From positions 2,247,805 through 2,311,804 of the forward strand of contig NC_079484.1 in assembly GCF_026230105.1 (NCBI RefSeq): DNA of 64,000 nt. The letters are read 5' to 3'. Below are positions 22,301 to 37,300 of this stretch, in pieces. The notes beneath the pieces were generated by a model that did not search any database, was not told the origin of the DNA, and was given only the letters and a program-made list of their open reading frames with translations. Source of the DNA: Diorhabda sublineata (Eukaryota > Arthropoda > Insecta > Coleoptera > Chrysomelidae). Numbering within the stretch: the stretch's first letter is position 1; every line of letters begins with the position of its first letter. Position numbers and translations under genes: made by a program.

Positions 22301-25300
22301 CTAAACAGAAACGAAAAAAATATATAAAAATCGTGATGTAAAATTTATAACACGTCGATCTTTCATTTAAGTAGTAAAAATCTTTTAGAAAATATACAAC
22401 AAACCGAGAAAATTGTTAATTTATATTTCGGTATGTTTTTTTTTAATTTAAAATCAGTTTTTCTTTTATTTTTTAAAGATAGATGAAATTTTGTGTCGAA
22501 TCGAGACCGCAACAGGTTGAAACTTCAAATTTTTATCTGTCTTTGAAAAATAAAAGAAAAACTGATTTTAGTAAATCAAAAAAGACGATTTAGGGACATA
22601 AATATATTTATGTGGAGTAAACCTGAAGCACCAAATCAAGGAAGTTGTAATATTTCGTTTCTTTGCTATTTTTTTTTTTGAAAAACGTATTCATATGGAC
22701 ACTTTTCTGTTTGTATATTACCAGAAGTCGAAGGGTTCGTTGTGAATCATCCTCAAGACGATTTTCTTTGAATTGAATGACAAATCTTTCTTATTAATAG
22801 TAATAATACTTTTTTTGTGAATCAAAATAGAATACTAGGCCAGATTTATTTCATATTAATTTCTTTTTTCCGTAATTATGGTCCTCAAGGTGCTCGATTT
22901 GAAAATTGAAACTGATGAATTATCTTTATCAAAAGTTCTAGTTGAATTTGAATTTAAAAAGAAAAATTGTAACTTTGAAAACTTGTTTGTAAAAAGTATG
23001 AAAATTGAGGGAGTAATTTAACAGATTTTTTTATTTCGTTGACTTTTTTAATAAAAGGTTTGGTCTGGCATTTCTGGAGGATCATCTAGATATGGAAATT
23101 TTTTATCATTTTTGTTTATAAATTTTGTGTTTTTGTTATTCGAAAAATGGAACCAATAAATTTCATATTCGATTAAATCCGCTTTGTATTTTGTATAAAA
23201 TTTACAGATTCGAAAATTTATGGAAATAACATGTGTCTGTATAGTTGAATTGAAACATTTTTGTATAAAAGAATTGTGGACACAGTGGGTTGTCCACACC
23301 AAAAATTTATTATCCAAATAACTTTTTCGAGTATATAGAAAAGTGTGGATGATGAAAATTTGAGAAAAACTTACTGAAATGAAACGTTTTTCATAAAACA
23401 CGTTTCCCACACCAAAAATTTATTATCCAAACAACTTTTTCGAGTATATAGAAAAGTGTGGATGATAAAAATTTGAGAAAAACTCACTGAAATGAAACGT
23501 TTTTCATAAAACACGTGTCCCACACCAAAAATTTATTATCCAAACAACTTTTTCGAGTATATAGAAAAGTGTGGATGATGAAAATTTGAGAAAAACTTAC
23601 TGAAATGAAACATTTTTCATAAAACACGTTTCCTAAACCAAAAATTTGTTATCTAAGCAACTTTTTTGAGTATTTAGAAAAGTGTGGATGATGAAAATTG
23701 GAGAAAAACTTATTGAAATGAAACGTTTTTCATAAAACACGTTTCCCAAACCAAAAATCTGTTATCCAAGCAACTTTTTCGAGTATATAGAAAATTGTGG
23801 ATGATGCAAATTTGAGAAAAACTTACTGAAATGAAATATTTTTCATAAAACACGTTTCCCAAACCAAAAATCTGTTATCCAAGTAACTTTTTCGAGTATA
23901 TAGAAAAGTGTGGATGATGAAAATTTGAGAAAAACTTACTGAAATGAAACATTTTTCATAAAACACGTTTCCTAAACCAAAAATTTGTTATCTAAGCAAC
24001 TTTTTTGAGTATTTAGAAAAGTGTGGATGATGAAAATTGGAGAAAAACTTATTGAAATGAAACGTTTTTCATAAAACACGTTTCCCAAACCAAAAATCTA
24101 TTATCCAAGCAACTTTTTCGAGTATATAGAAAAGTGTGGATGATGAAAATTGGAGAAAAACTTATTGAAATGAAACGTTTTTCATAAAACACGTTTCCCA
24201 AACCAAAAATTTGTTATCTAAGCAACTTTTTCGAGTATATAGAAAATTGTGGATGATGCAAATTTGAGAAAAACTTACTGAAATGAAATATTTTTCATAA
24301 AACACGTTTCCCAAACCAAAAATCTGTTATCCAAGCAACTTTTTCGAGTATATAGAAAAGTGTGGATGATGAAAATTGGAGAAAAACTTATTGAAATGAA
24401 ACGTTTTTCATAAAACACGTTTCCCAAACCAAAAATTTGTTATCTAAGCAACTTTTTTGAGTATTTAGAAAAGTGTGGATGATGAAAATTGGAGAAAAAC
24501 TTATTGAAATGAAACGTTTTTCATAAAACACGTTTCCCAAACCAAAAATTTGTTATCTAAGCAACTTTTTTGAGTATTTAGAAAAGTGTGGATGATGAAA
24601 ATTGGAGAAAAACTTATTGAAATGAAACGTTTTTCATAAAACACGTTTCCTAAACCAAAAATTTGTTATCTAAGCAACTTTTTTGAGTATTTAGAAAAGT
24701 GTGGATGATGAAAATTGGAGAAAAACTTATTGAAATGAAACGTTTTTCATAAAACACGTTTCCTAAACCAAAAATTTGTTATCCAAGCAACTTTTTCGAG
24801 TATATAGAAAATTGTGGATGATGCAAATTTGAGAAAAACTTACTGAAATGAAATATTTTTCATAAAACACGTTTCCCAAACCAAAAATTTGTTATCTAAG
24901 CAACTTTTTTGAGTATTTAGAAAAGTGTGGATGATGAAAATTGGAGAAAAACTTATTGAAATGAAACGTTTTTCATAAAACACGTTTCCTAAACCAAAAA
25001 TTTGTTATCTAAGCAACTTTTTTGAGTATTTAGAAAAGTGTGGATGATGAAAATTGGAGAAAAACTTATTGAAATGAAACGTTTTTCATAAAACACGTTT
25101 CCCAAACCAAAAATTTGTTATCTAAGCAACTTTTTTGAGTATTTAGAAAAGTGTGGATGATGAAAATTGGAGAAAAACTTATTGAAATGAAACGTTTTTC
25201 ATAAAACACGTTTCCCAAACCAAAAATCTGTTATCCAAGCAACTTTTTCGAGTATATAGAAAATTGTGGATGATGCAAATTTGAGAAAAACTTACTGAAA

Positions 25301-28300
25301 TGAAATATTTTTCATAAAACACGTTTCCCAAACCAAAAATTTGTTATCTAAGCAACTTTTTTGAGTATTTAGAAAAGTGTGGATGATGAAAATTGGAGAA
25401 AAACTTACTGAAATGAAACATTTTTCATAAAACACGTTTCCTAAACCAAAAATTTGTTATCTAAGCAACTTTTTTGAGTATTTAGAAAAGTGTGGATGAT
25501 GAAAATTGGAGAAAAACTTATTGAAATGAAACGTTTTTCATAAAACACGTTTCCCAAACCAAAAATCTGTTATCCAAGCAACTTTTTCGAGTATATAGAA
25601 AAGTGTGGATGATGAAAATTGGAGAAAAACTTATTGAAATGAAACGTTTTTCATAAAACACGTTTCCCAAACCAAAAATTTGTTATCTAAGCAACTTTTT
25701 TGAGTATTTAGAAAAGTGTGGATGATGAAAATTGGAGAAAAACTTATTGAAATGAAACGTTTTTCATAAAACACGTTTCCCAAACCAAAAATTTGTTATC
25801 TAAGCAACTTTTTCGAGTATATAGAAAATTGTGGATGATGCAAATTTGAGAAAAACTTACTGAAATGAAATATTTTTCATAAAACACGTTTCCCAAACCA
25901 AAAATCTGTTATCCAAGCAACTTTTTCGAGTATATAGAAAAGTGTGGATGATGAAAATTTGAGAAAAACTTACTGAAATGAAACATTTTTCATAAAACAC
26001 GTTTCCTAAACCAAAAATTTGTTATCTAAGCAACTTTTTTGAGTATTTAGAAAAGTGTGGATGATGAAAATTGGAGAAAAACTTATTGAAATGAAACGTT
26101 TTTCATAAAACACGTTTCCCAAACCAAAAATCTGTTATCCAAGCAACTTTTTCGAGTATATAGAAAATTGTGGATGATGCAAATTTGAGAAAAACTTACT
26201 GAAATGAAATATTTTTCATAAAACACGTTTCCCAAACCAAAAATTTGTTATCTAAGCAACTTTTTCGAGTATTTAGAAAAGTGTGGATGATGAAAATTGG
26301 AGAAAAACTTATTGAAATGAAACGTTTTTCATAAAACACGTTTCCCAAACCAAAAATCTGTTATCCAAGCAACTTTTTCGAGTATATAGAAAAGTGTGGA
26401 TGATGAAAATTGGAGAAAAACTTATTGAAATGAAACGTTTTTCATAATACACGTTTCCCAAACCAAAAATTTGTTATCTAAGCAACTTTTTCGAGTATTT
26501 AGAAAAGTGTGGATGATGAAAATTGGAGAAAAACTTATTGAAATGAAACGTTTTTCATAAAACACGTTTCCCAAACCAAAAATCTGTTATCCAAGCAACT
26601 TTTTCGAGTATATAGAAAAGTGTGGATGATGAAAATTGGAGAAAAACTTATTGAAATGAAACGTTTTTCATAATACACGTTTCCCAAACCAAAAATTTGT
26701 TATCTAAGCAACTTTTTCGAGTATTTAGAAAAGTGTGGATGATGAAAATTGGAGAAAAACTTATTGAAATGAAACGTTTTTCATAAAACACGTTTCCCAA
26801 ACCAAAAATCTGTTATCCAAGCAACTTTTTCGAGTATATAGAAAAGTGTGGATGATGAAAATTGGAGAAAAACTTATTGAAATGAAACGTTTTTCATAAA
26901 ACACGTGTCCCACACCAAAAATTTATTATCCAAACAACTTTTTCGAGTATATAGAAAAGTGTGGATGATGAAAATTTGAGAAAAACTTACTGAAATGAAA
27001 TATTTTTCATAAAACACGTTTCCCAAACCAAAAATCTGTTATCCAAGCAACTTTTTCGAGTATATAGAAAAGTGTGGATGATGAAAATTGGAGAAAAACT
27101 TATTGAAATGAAACGTTTTTCATAAAACACGTGTCCCACACCAAAAATTTATTATCCAAACAACTTTTTTGAGTATTTAGAAAAGTGTGGATGATGAAAA
27201 TTGGAGAAAAACTTATTGAAATGAAACGTTTTTCATAAAACACGTTTCCCAAACCAAAAATCTGTTATCCAAGCAACTTTTTCGAGTATATAGAAAAGTG
27301 TGGATGATGAAAATTGGAGAAAAACTTATTGAAATGAAACGTTTTTCATAAAACACGTTTCCCAAACCAAAAATTTGTTATCTAAGCAACTTTTTCGAGT
27401 ATATAGAAAATTGTGGATGATGCAAATTTGAGAAAAACTTACTGAAATGAAATATTTTTCATAAAACACGTTTCCCAAACCAAAAATCTGTTATCCAAGC
27501 AACTTTTTCGAGTATATAGAAAAGTGTGGATGATGAAAATTTGAGAAAAACTCACTGAAATGAAACGTTTTTCATAAAACACGTTTCCCAAACCAAAAAT
27601 TTATTATCCAAACAACTTTTTCGAGTATTTAGAAAAAGTGTGGATGATGAAAATTGGAGAAAAACTTATTGAAATGAAACGTTTTTCATAAAACACGTTT
27701 CCCAAACCAAAAATCTGTTATCCAAGCAACTTTTTCGAGTATATAGAAAAGTGTGGATGATGAAAATTGGAGAAAAACTTATTGAAATGAAACGTTTTTC
27801 ATAAAACACGTTTCCCAAACCAAAAATTTGTTATCTAAGCAACTTTTTCGAGTATATAGAAAATTGTGGATGATGCAAATTTGAGAAAAACTTACTGAAA
27901 TGAAATATTTTTCATAAAACACGTTTCCCAAACCAAAAATCTGTTATCCAAGCAACTTTTTCGAGTATATAGAAAAGTGTGGATGATGAAAATTTGAGAA
28001 AAACTCACTGAAATGAAACGTTTTTCATAAAACACGTTTCCCAAACCAAAAATTTATTATCCAAACAACTTTTTCGAGTATTTAGAAAAAGTGTGGATGA
28101 TGAAAATTGGAGAAAAACTTATTGAAATGAAACGTTTTTCATAAAACACGTTTCCCAAACCAAAAATCTGTTATCCAAGCAACTTTTTCGAGTATATAGA
28201 AAAGTGTGGATGATGAAAATTGGAGAAAAACTTATTGAAATGAAACGTTTTTCATAAAACACGTTTCCCAAACCAAAAATTTGTTATCTAAGCAACTTTT

Positions 28301-31300
28301 TCGAGTATATAGAAAATTGTGGATGATGCAAATTTGAGAAAAACTTACTGAAATGAAATATTTTTCATAAAACACGTTTCCCAAACCAAAAATCTGTTAT
28401 CCAAGCAACTTTTTCGAGTATATAGAAAAGTGTGGATGATGAAAATTTGAGAAAAACTCACTGAAATGAAACGTTTTTCATAAAACACGTTTCCCAAACC
28501 AAAAATTTATTATCCAAACAACTTTTTCGAGTATTTAGAAAAAGTGTGGATGATGAAAATTGGAGAAAAACTTATTGAAATGAAACGTTTTTCATAAAAC
28601 ACGTTTCCCAAACCAAAAATCTGTTATCCAAGCAACTTTTTCGAGTATATAGAAAAGTGTGGATGATGAAAATTGGAGAGAAACTTACTGGAATGAAACG
28701 TTTTTCGTAAAACACATTTCCCAAACCAAAAATCTGTTATTCAAGCAGTTTTTTCGAGTATATAGAAAAGTGTGGATGATGAAAATTTGAGAAAAACTTA
28801 CTGAATTGAAACATTTTTCATAAAACACGTTTCCCGAACGAAAAATCTGTTATCCAAGCAACTTTTTCGAGTATATAGAAAAGTGTGGATGATGAAAATT
28901 TGAGAAAAACTTACTGAAATGAAACATTTTTCATAAAACACGTTTCCCAAACCAAAAATCTGTTATTCAAGCAGTTTTTTCGAGTATATAGAAAAGTGTG
29001 GATGATGCAAATTTGAGAAAAACTTACTGAAATGAAATATTTTTCATAAAACACGTTTCCCAAACCAAAAATCTGTTATCCAAGCAACTTTTTCGAGTAT
29101 ATAGAAAAGTGTGGATGATGAAAATTTGAGAAAAACTTACTGAAATGAAACATTTTTCATAAAACACGTTTCCCAAACCAAAAATCTGTTATTCAAGCAG
29201 TTTTTTCGAGTATATAGAAAAGTGTGGATGATGCAAATTTGAGAAAAACTTACTGAAATGAAATATTTTTCATAAAACACGTTTCCCGAACGAAAAATCT
29301 GTTATCCAAGCAACTTTTTCGAGTATATAGAAAATTGTGGATGATGCAAATTTGAGAAAAACTTACTGAAATGAAATATTTTTCATAAAACACGTTTCCC
29401 AAACCAAAAATCTGTTATTCAAGCAGTTTTTTCGAGTATATAGAAAAGTGTGGATGATGAAAATTTGAGAAAAACTTACTGAATTGAAACATTTTTCATA
29501 AAACACGTTTCCCGAACGAAAAATCTGTTATCCAAGCAACTTTTTCGAGTATATAGAAAATTGTGGATGATGCAAATTTGAGAAAAACTTACTGAAATGA
29601 AATATTTTTCATAAAACACGTTTCCCAAACCAAAAATCTGTTATCCAAGCAACTTTCTCGAGTATATAGAAAAGTGTGGATGATGCAAATTTGAGAAAAA
29701 CTTACTGAAATGAAACGTTTTCCACAAAGCAGGTTGCACACATGAAAAATCTATAATCTAAGCAGCTTCTTCAATTATATGGAAATGTTCAAATGAAGAA
29801 AAAAAATACTAAAACTAAATACTTTCCATACGGTAGGTTTCCAAAATGGAACACGTATTATCCAACAAGTATTTAAAAGTGTAGATGAAAATTGGAGGAA
29901 GTTACTAAAATTGAATATACAAGGTGTTTCAAAATAAAGTCCACCTTTGTATTCCTCATTGCGTGAACACAGCTATTCGGAGGGGAGTAAGAGTTATAAC
30001 AATCGGTGCTTGGCTCTTGGGAATTTAGTCACTTTGGATTGTTTCTCGGTAATTCGGTGACTGTAGCGCGTAGAATCCGCAATATTCGTGAGGTTTCTCA
30101 TTAAAATGATGCTCCAGACGCTCGATTGATTGGAAAATGAGTCGAGAAGTTTAATGAGATCGGAACAACACTCGATAAACCAAAATACAATGTCTTCTAG
30201 AACGATCGAAAACGTAGAGTGTTACTTTATCTGTTCGCGACGAGCTTGACGCGAGCGTTGCTTTAAACGTGCATAAATCATTTCACACCAATATTTAAGG
30301 CAGTAAAATTGAGTTGGTCAAGCATTGAAGCCTTAGGACACTCCTCCGAGGCTTGACATCGTACACCAGATGATTGAACGCTCTCCATCTTATTTTTCGA
30401 CGTCAATAACCAAAATTGCCGTCACTGGGGTCCAACCAAACCGAAACTCGAACAACAGAAATCCGTAAATTTGCTTAAAGTGACCGTACGGGCTGAGATG
30501 TCAACGCTTATTGTTTGTGGGGATGTTAGACGATTTTTTCGCGCTTGAACTGGGAAATTTTAATGGTTATAACCAAAGATCAAGGTTCCAGCAGGATGGA
30601 GCAGCTTCACACACGTCCAATAGATTTATACCACGAGTTTATGAAATGTTTTTTGGCAAATTGATGAGGTGACAAAAGTTGGACTGAACGCAGTCCAGAT
30701 TTAACAGCTACGGACTTTTCCTGTGTGGCTATGTCAAATCTAAAGTTAACCAACTTCCCTGGCACGAATAAAAGAAAATATCTGTATCGAAATGGCAGCT
30801 AACAAGGAAAATCCCTGCAGAGTTGTCAGGGGTTATTTTAGTGCTAGATTAAATGAATTTGGACGATGCTATATTAGAAAAATAAATTTCCTAGCAATGT
30901 ATTTTAACATGTAATTAATATTTTTTCAATAAACTCCTTAGTTTTCTCGAAATTGTTACTTTAAATGTGAGCTTTCTTTTGAGACACGTTGTAATTTATA
31001 AAGCACCTTTTTAAACTGTATTTGAGATAGAGTTTCTGTAATGAAATGTTTTTCATAAAGCAGTTTTCCAAAATGGAAAACGTTTAGTCTGAGCAACTTT
31101 TTCAATTATATAGTAAAGTTCAAATGAAGAAAATTGGGGGAAAGATACTATAACGAAATGTTTTCCATGAAGCACGTTTCGAACGTGCTATGCAAACAAC
31201 TTTTTCGAGTATATAGAAAAGTGTGGATGATGAAAATTTGAGAAAAACTTACTGAAATGAAACATTTTTCATAAAACACGTTTCCCAAACGGAAAATCTG

Positions 31301-34300
31301 TTATCCAAGCAACTTTTTCGAGTATATAGAAAAGTGTGGATGATGAAAATTTGAGAAAAACTTACTGAAATGAAACATTTTTCATAAAACACGTTTCCCA
31401 AACGGAAAATCTGTTATCCAAGCAACTTTTTCGAGTATATAGAAAAGTGTGGATGATGAAAATTGGAGAGAAACTTACTGGAATGAAAGGTTTTTCGTAA
31501 AACACATTTCCCAAACCAAAAATCTGTTATTCAAGCAGTTTTTTCGAGTATATAGAAAAGTGTGGATGATGAAAATTTGAGAAAAACTTACTGAAATGAA
31601 ACATTTTTCATAAAACACGTTTCCTAAACCAAAAATTTGTTATCTAAGCAACTTTTTTGAGTATTTAGAAAAGTGTGGATGATGAAAATTGGAGAAAAAC
31701 TTATTGAAATGAAACGTTTTTCATAAAACACGTTTCCCAAACCAAAAATCTGTTATCCAAGCAACTTTTTCGAGTATATAGAAAAGTGTGGATGATGAAA
31801 ATTTGAGAAAAACTTATTGAAATGAAACATTTTTCATAAAACACGTTTCCCAGACCAAAAATCTGTTATTCAAGCAGTTTTTTCGAGTATATAAAAAAGT
31901 GTGGATGATGAAAATTTGAGAAAAACTTACTGAAATGAAACATTTTTCATAAAACACGTTTCCCTAACGAAAAATCTGTTATCAAAGCAACTTTTTCGAG
32001 TATATAGAAAAGTGTGGATGATGAAAATTTTAGAAAAACTTACTGAAATGAAACATTTTTCATAAAACACATTTCCCGAACCAAAAATTTGTTATCTAAG
32101 CAACTTTTTCGAGTATTTAGAAAAGTGTGGATGATGAAAATTGGAGAAAAACTTATTGAAATGAAACATTTTTCATAAAACACGTTTCCCTAACGAAAAA
32201 TCTGTTATCAAAGCAACTTTTTCGAGTATATAGAAAAGTGTGGATGATGAAAATTTTAGAAAAACTTACTGAAATGAAACATTTTTCATAAAACACATTT
32301 CCCGAACCAAAAATTTGTTATCTAAGCAACTTTTTCGAGTATTTAGAAAAGTGTGGATGATGAAAATTTGAGAAAAACTTACTGAAATGAAACATTTTTC
32401 ATAAAACACATTTCCCGAACCAAAAATTTGTTATCCAAGCAACTTTTTCGAGTATATAGAAAAGTGTGGATGATGAAAATTTGAGAAAAACTTACTGAAA
32501 TGAAACATTTTTCGTAAAACACATTTCCCAAACCAAAAATCTGTTATTCAAGCAGTTTTTTCGGGTATATAGAAAAGTGTGGATGATGAAAATTTGAGAA
32601 AAACTTACTGAAATGAAACATTTTTTATAAAACACGTTTCCTGAACGAAAAATCTGTTATCTAAGCAACTTTTTCGAGTATATAGAAAAGTGTGGATGAT
32701 GAAAATTGGAGAGAAACTTACTGGAATGAAAGGTTTTTCATAAAACACGTTTCCCAAACCAAAAATTTGTTATCTAAGCAACTTTTTCGAGTATTTAGAA
32801 AAGTGTGGATGATGAAAATTGGAGAAAAACTTATTGAAATGAAACATTTTTCATAAAACACGTTTCCCTAACGAAAAATCTGTTATCAAAGCAACTTTTT
32901 CGAGTATATAGAAAAGTGTGGATGATGAAAATTTTAGAAAAACTTACTGAAATGAAACATTTTTCATAAAACACATTTCCCGAACCAAAAATTTGTTATC
33001 TAAGCAACTTTTTCGAGTATTTAGAAAAGTGTGGATGATGAAAATTTGAGAAAAACTTACTGAAATCAAACATTTTTCATAAAACACATTTCCCGAACCA
33101 AAAATTTGTTATCCAAGCAACTTTTTCGAGTATATAGAAAAGTGTGGATGATGAAAATTTGAGAAAAACTTACTGAAATGAAACATTTTTCGTAAAACAC
33201 ATTTCCCAAACCAAAAATCTGTTATTCAAGCAGTTTTTTCGGGTATATAGAAAAGTGTGGATGATGAAAATTTGAGAAAAACTTACTGAAATGAAACATT
33301 TTTTATAAAACACGTTTCCTGAACGAAAAATCTGTTATTCAAGCAGTTTTTTCGAGTATTTAGAAAAGTGTGGATGATAAAAATTTGAGAAAAACTTACT
33401 GAAATGGAACATTTTTCATAAAACACGTTTCCTAAACCAAAAATTTGTTATCTAAGCAACTTTTTTGAGTATTTAGAAAAGTGTGGATGATGAAAATTGG
33501 AGAAAAACTTATTGAAATGAAACGTTTTTCATAAAACACGTTTCCCAAACCAAAAATCTGTTATCCAAGCAACTTTTTCGAGTATATAGAAAAGTGTGAA
33601 TGATGAAAATTGGAGAAAAACTTATTGAAATGAAACGTTTTTCATAAAACACGTTTCCCAAACCAAAAATTTGTTATCTAAGCAACTTTTTCGAGTATAT
33701 AGAAAAGTGTGAATGATGAAAATTGGAGAAAAACTTATTGAAATGAAACGTTTTTCATAAAACACGTTTCCCAAACCAAAAATCTGTTATCCAAGCAACT
33801 TTTTCGAGTATATAGAAAAGTGTGAATGATGAAAATTGGAGAAAAACTTATTGAAATGAAACGTTTTTCATAAAACACGTTTCCCAAACCAAAAATCTGT
33901 TATTCAAGCAGTTTTTTCGAGTATATAGAAAAGTGTGGATGATGAAAATTTGAGAAAAACTTACTGAAATGAAACATTTTTTATAAAACACGTTTCCTGA
34001 ACGAAAAATCTGTTATCTAAGCAACTTTTTCGAGTATATAGAAAAGTGTGGATGATGAAAATTGGAGAGAAACTTACTGGAATGAAAGGTTTTTCGTAAA
34101 ACACATTTCCCAAACCAAAAATCTGTTATTCAAGCAGTTTTTTCGAGTATTTAGAAAAGTGTGGATGATGAAAATTTGAGAAAAACTTACTGAAATGGAA
34201 CATTTTTCATAAAACACGTTTCCTAAACCAAAAATTTGTTATCTAAGCAACTTTTTTGAGTATTTAGAAAAGTGTGGATGATGAAAATTGGAGAAAAACT

Positions 34301-37300
34301 TATTGAAATGAAACGTTTTTCATAAAACACGTTTCCCAAACCAAAAATCTGTTATCCAAGCAACTTTTTCGAGTATATAGAAAAGTGTGAATGATGAAAA
34401 TTGGAGAAAAACTTATTGAAATGAAACGTTTTTCATAAAACACGTTTCCCAAACCAAAAATTTGTTATCTAAGCAACTTTTTCGAGTATTTAGAAAAGTG
34501 TGGATGATGAAAATTTGAGAAAAACTTATTGAAATGAAACGTTTTTCATAAAACACGTTTCCCAAACCAAAAATCTGTTATCCAAGCAACTTTTTCGAGT
34601 ATATAGAAAAGTGTGAATGATGAAAATTGGAGAAAAACTTATTGAAATGAAACGTTTTTCATAAAACACGTTTCCCAAACCAAAAATTTGTTATCTAAGC
34701 AACTTTTTCGAGTATTTAGAAAAGTGTGGATGATGAAAATTTGAGAAAAACTTATTGAAATGAAACATTTTTCATAAAACACGTTTCCTAAACCAAAAAT
34801 TTGTTATCTAAGCAACTTTTTTGAGTATTTAGAAAAGTGTGGATGATGAAAATTGGAGAAAAACTTATTGAAATGAAACGTTTTTCATAAAACACGTTTC
34901 CAAAACCAAAAATCTGTTATCCAAGCAACTTTTTCGAGTATATAGAAAAGTGTGGATGATGAAAATTGGAGAAAAACTTATTGAAATGAAACGTTTTTCA
35001 TAAAACACGTTTCCCAAACCAAAAATTTGTTATCTAAGCAACTTTTTCGAGTATTTAGAAAAGTGTGGATGATGAAAATTGGAGAAAAACTTATTGAAAT
35101 GAAACATTTTTCATAAAACACGTTTCCCTAACGAAAAATCTGTTATCAAAGCAACTTTTTCGAGTATATAGAAAAGTGTGGATGATGAAAATTTTAGAAA
35201 AACTTACTGAAATGAAACATTTTTCATAAAACACATTTCCCGAACCAAAAATTTGTTATCTAAGCAACTTTTTCGAGTATTTAGAAAAGTGTGGATGATG
35301 AAAATTTGAGAAAAACTTACTGAAATGAAACATTTTTCATAAAACACATTTCCCGAACCAAAAATTTGTTATCCAAGCAACTTTTTCGAGTATATAGAAA
35401 AGTGTGGATGATGAAAATTTGAGAAAAACTTACTGAAATGAAACATTTTTCGTAAAACACATTTCCCAAACCAAAAATCTGTTATTCAAGCAGTTTTTTC
35501 GAGTATATAGAAAAGTGTGGATGATGAAAATTTGAGAAAAACTTACTGAAATGAAACATTTTTTATAAAACACGTTTCCTGAACGAAAAATCTGTTATCT
35601 AAGCAACTTTTTCGAGTATATAGAAAAGTGTGGATGATGAAAATTGGAGAGAAACTTACTGGAATGAAAGGTTTTTCGTAAAACACATTTCCCAAACCAA
35701 AAATCTGTTATTCAAGCAGTTTTTTCGAGTATTTAGAAAAGTGTGGATGCTGAAAATTTGAGAAAAACTTACTGAAATGAAATGTTTTTCATAAAACACG
35801 TTTTCCAAACTAAAAAACGACTTTTCCAAACAGCCTTTTCGAGTGTATTCCTAATTTAAGACTAATAAGAAGTTGAATTTCAAGTTTTCGTTGCCAATAT
35901 TTTGAACCGATAAGTCAAACTTTATTATTTTAGCCCTTTCAACTTAGGGTAATCAGCCACACGTACCACTTCGTTCAAAAATGAAGCCACAATCGGCTTC
36001 TTGTGGAATTGAATTACTCTTAATGCAAAAATATTCATCGAAGAACCAAGATCAACATAAAATTATTCAACGCCGTTTACTTTTGACGTATCAACAGTTG
36101 TGATCGCAATTTAGAAAAATTTGGAACGACACGTTGTAAAATTTTAATTTTGAATAGCAAAAAAATAATTTTTGACGCTGATTCGCTCAACGCAGAGCTG
36201 GAATATCCACAGGTTCTATTTGCTGTATTTCCAGGCGTTTAAGAGAATTAGTTACTGAAGCGTCGGACGTTCTTCTTCTTTCTTCTTTCGATAATCGCCT
36301 CGATTATCCATCCATCCATCTTAACGTATCACACATAATTACCTTGGCGTCGTATTTTACATAGAGCGACTAGTACTTAAATATATTTTTTTCTCGGTTC
36401 GTTTCAATATTTCCTGTAAGAAAATGTAATAAAAATGTCTACATCAAGTACGAATTACTTAAATGAAAGATCAAAACTAACTAAATAAAATCAAACCGGT
36501 CCTAAACGACGGATATTCTTCTTTCCTGCTTCGGGGCGTCGTCGTTGCGAGAGATGTACTGGATGAAGACGTTCGCCGATTTTTTTTTTTAAATAAATAA
36601 TGCGAATTTCCAAAAAAATATCGGTTTATTTGAATCAAAGTATTACAAAATGATTTACAATGTTTTTAATCACATCTAATATGGACAACGAACAAAAAAC
36701 GGCATGTCTTTTAAAATTACCTACGGATTTATAAAAAATATAATAAATTAAACTGGTTGTTAAAAATAGTATTTATATTCGTTTCATTAACAATTTATGA
36801 AGCTACTGAGCTAGAGAAAATGGGGGCCAAAAGTTGAATCTTCGGCCCGGCGCGTCATAACGCCCGAGGCGAAAAACCACGACGCGCAGAACAGAAATTT
36901 CAGCTTTTTGCTCGTGTAGTGTATAAGATTTTTCTTCGTACCTCGATCGAAAGTACGTACTTCCGTGCTGGGACCTTTACTTTCTGTTAAAAATCACACT
37001 ACAAGGGCCAAAAGTTGAATTTTAGGCCCGGCGCGTCATAACGCCCGAGGCGAAAAACCACGACGCGCAGAACAGAAATTTCAGCTTTTTGCTCGTGTAG
37101 TGTATAAGATTTTTCTTCGTACCTCGATCGAAAGTACGTACTTCCGTGCTGGGACCTTTACTTTCTGTTAAAAATCACACTACATGGGCCAAAAGTTGAA
37201 TTTTAGGCCCGGCGCGTCATAACGCCCGAGGCGAAAAACCACGACGCGCAGAACAGAAATTTCAGCTTTTTGCTCGTGTAGTGTATAAGATTTTTCTTCG

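Noticed and set aside
20189..22341. Long plus-strand and alternate minus-strand frames up to 265 residues, rich in F, L and S
   Set aside because: They are shadows of the Lys/Glu/Ser-rich RBBP6 terminal exon. Biased codons keep the other frames open.
23292..35815. CRISPR-like array of regular repeats
   Set aside because: Whole 113-bp units are repeated without unique spacers, in a eukaryotic intron. This is a satellite.
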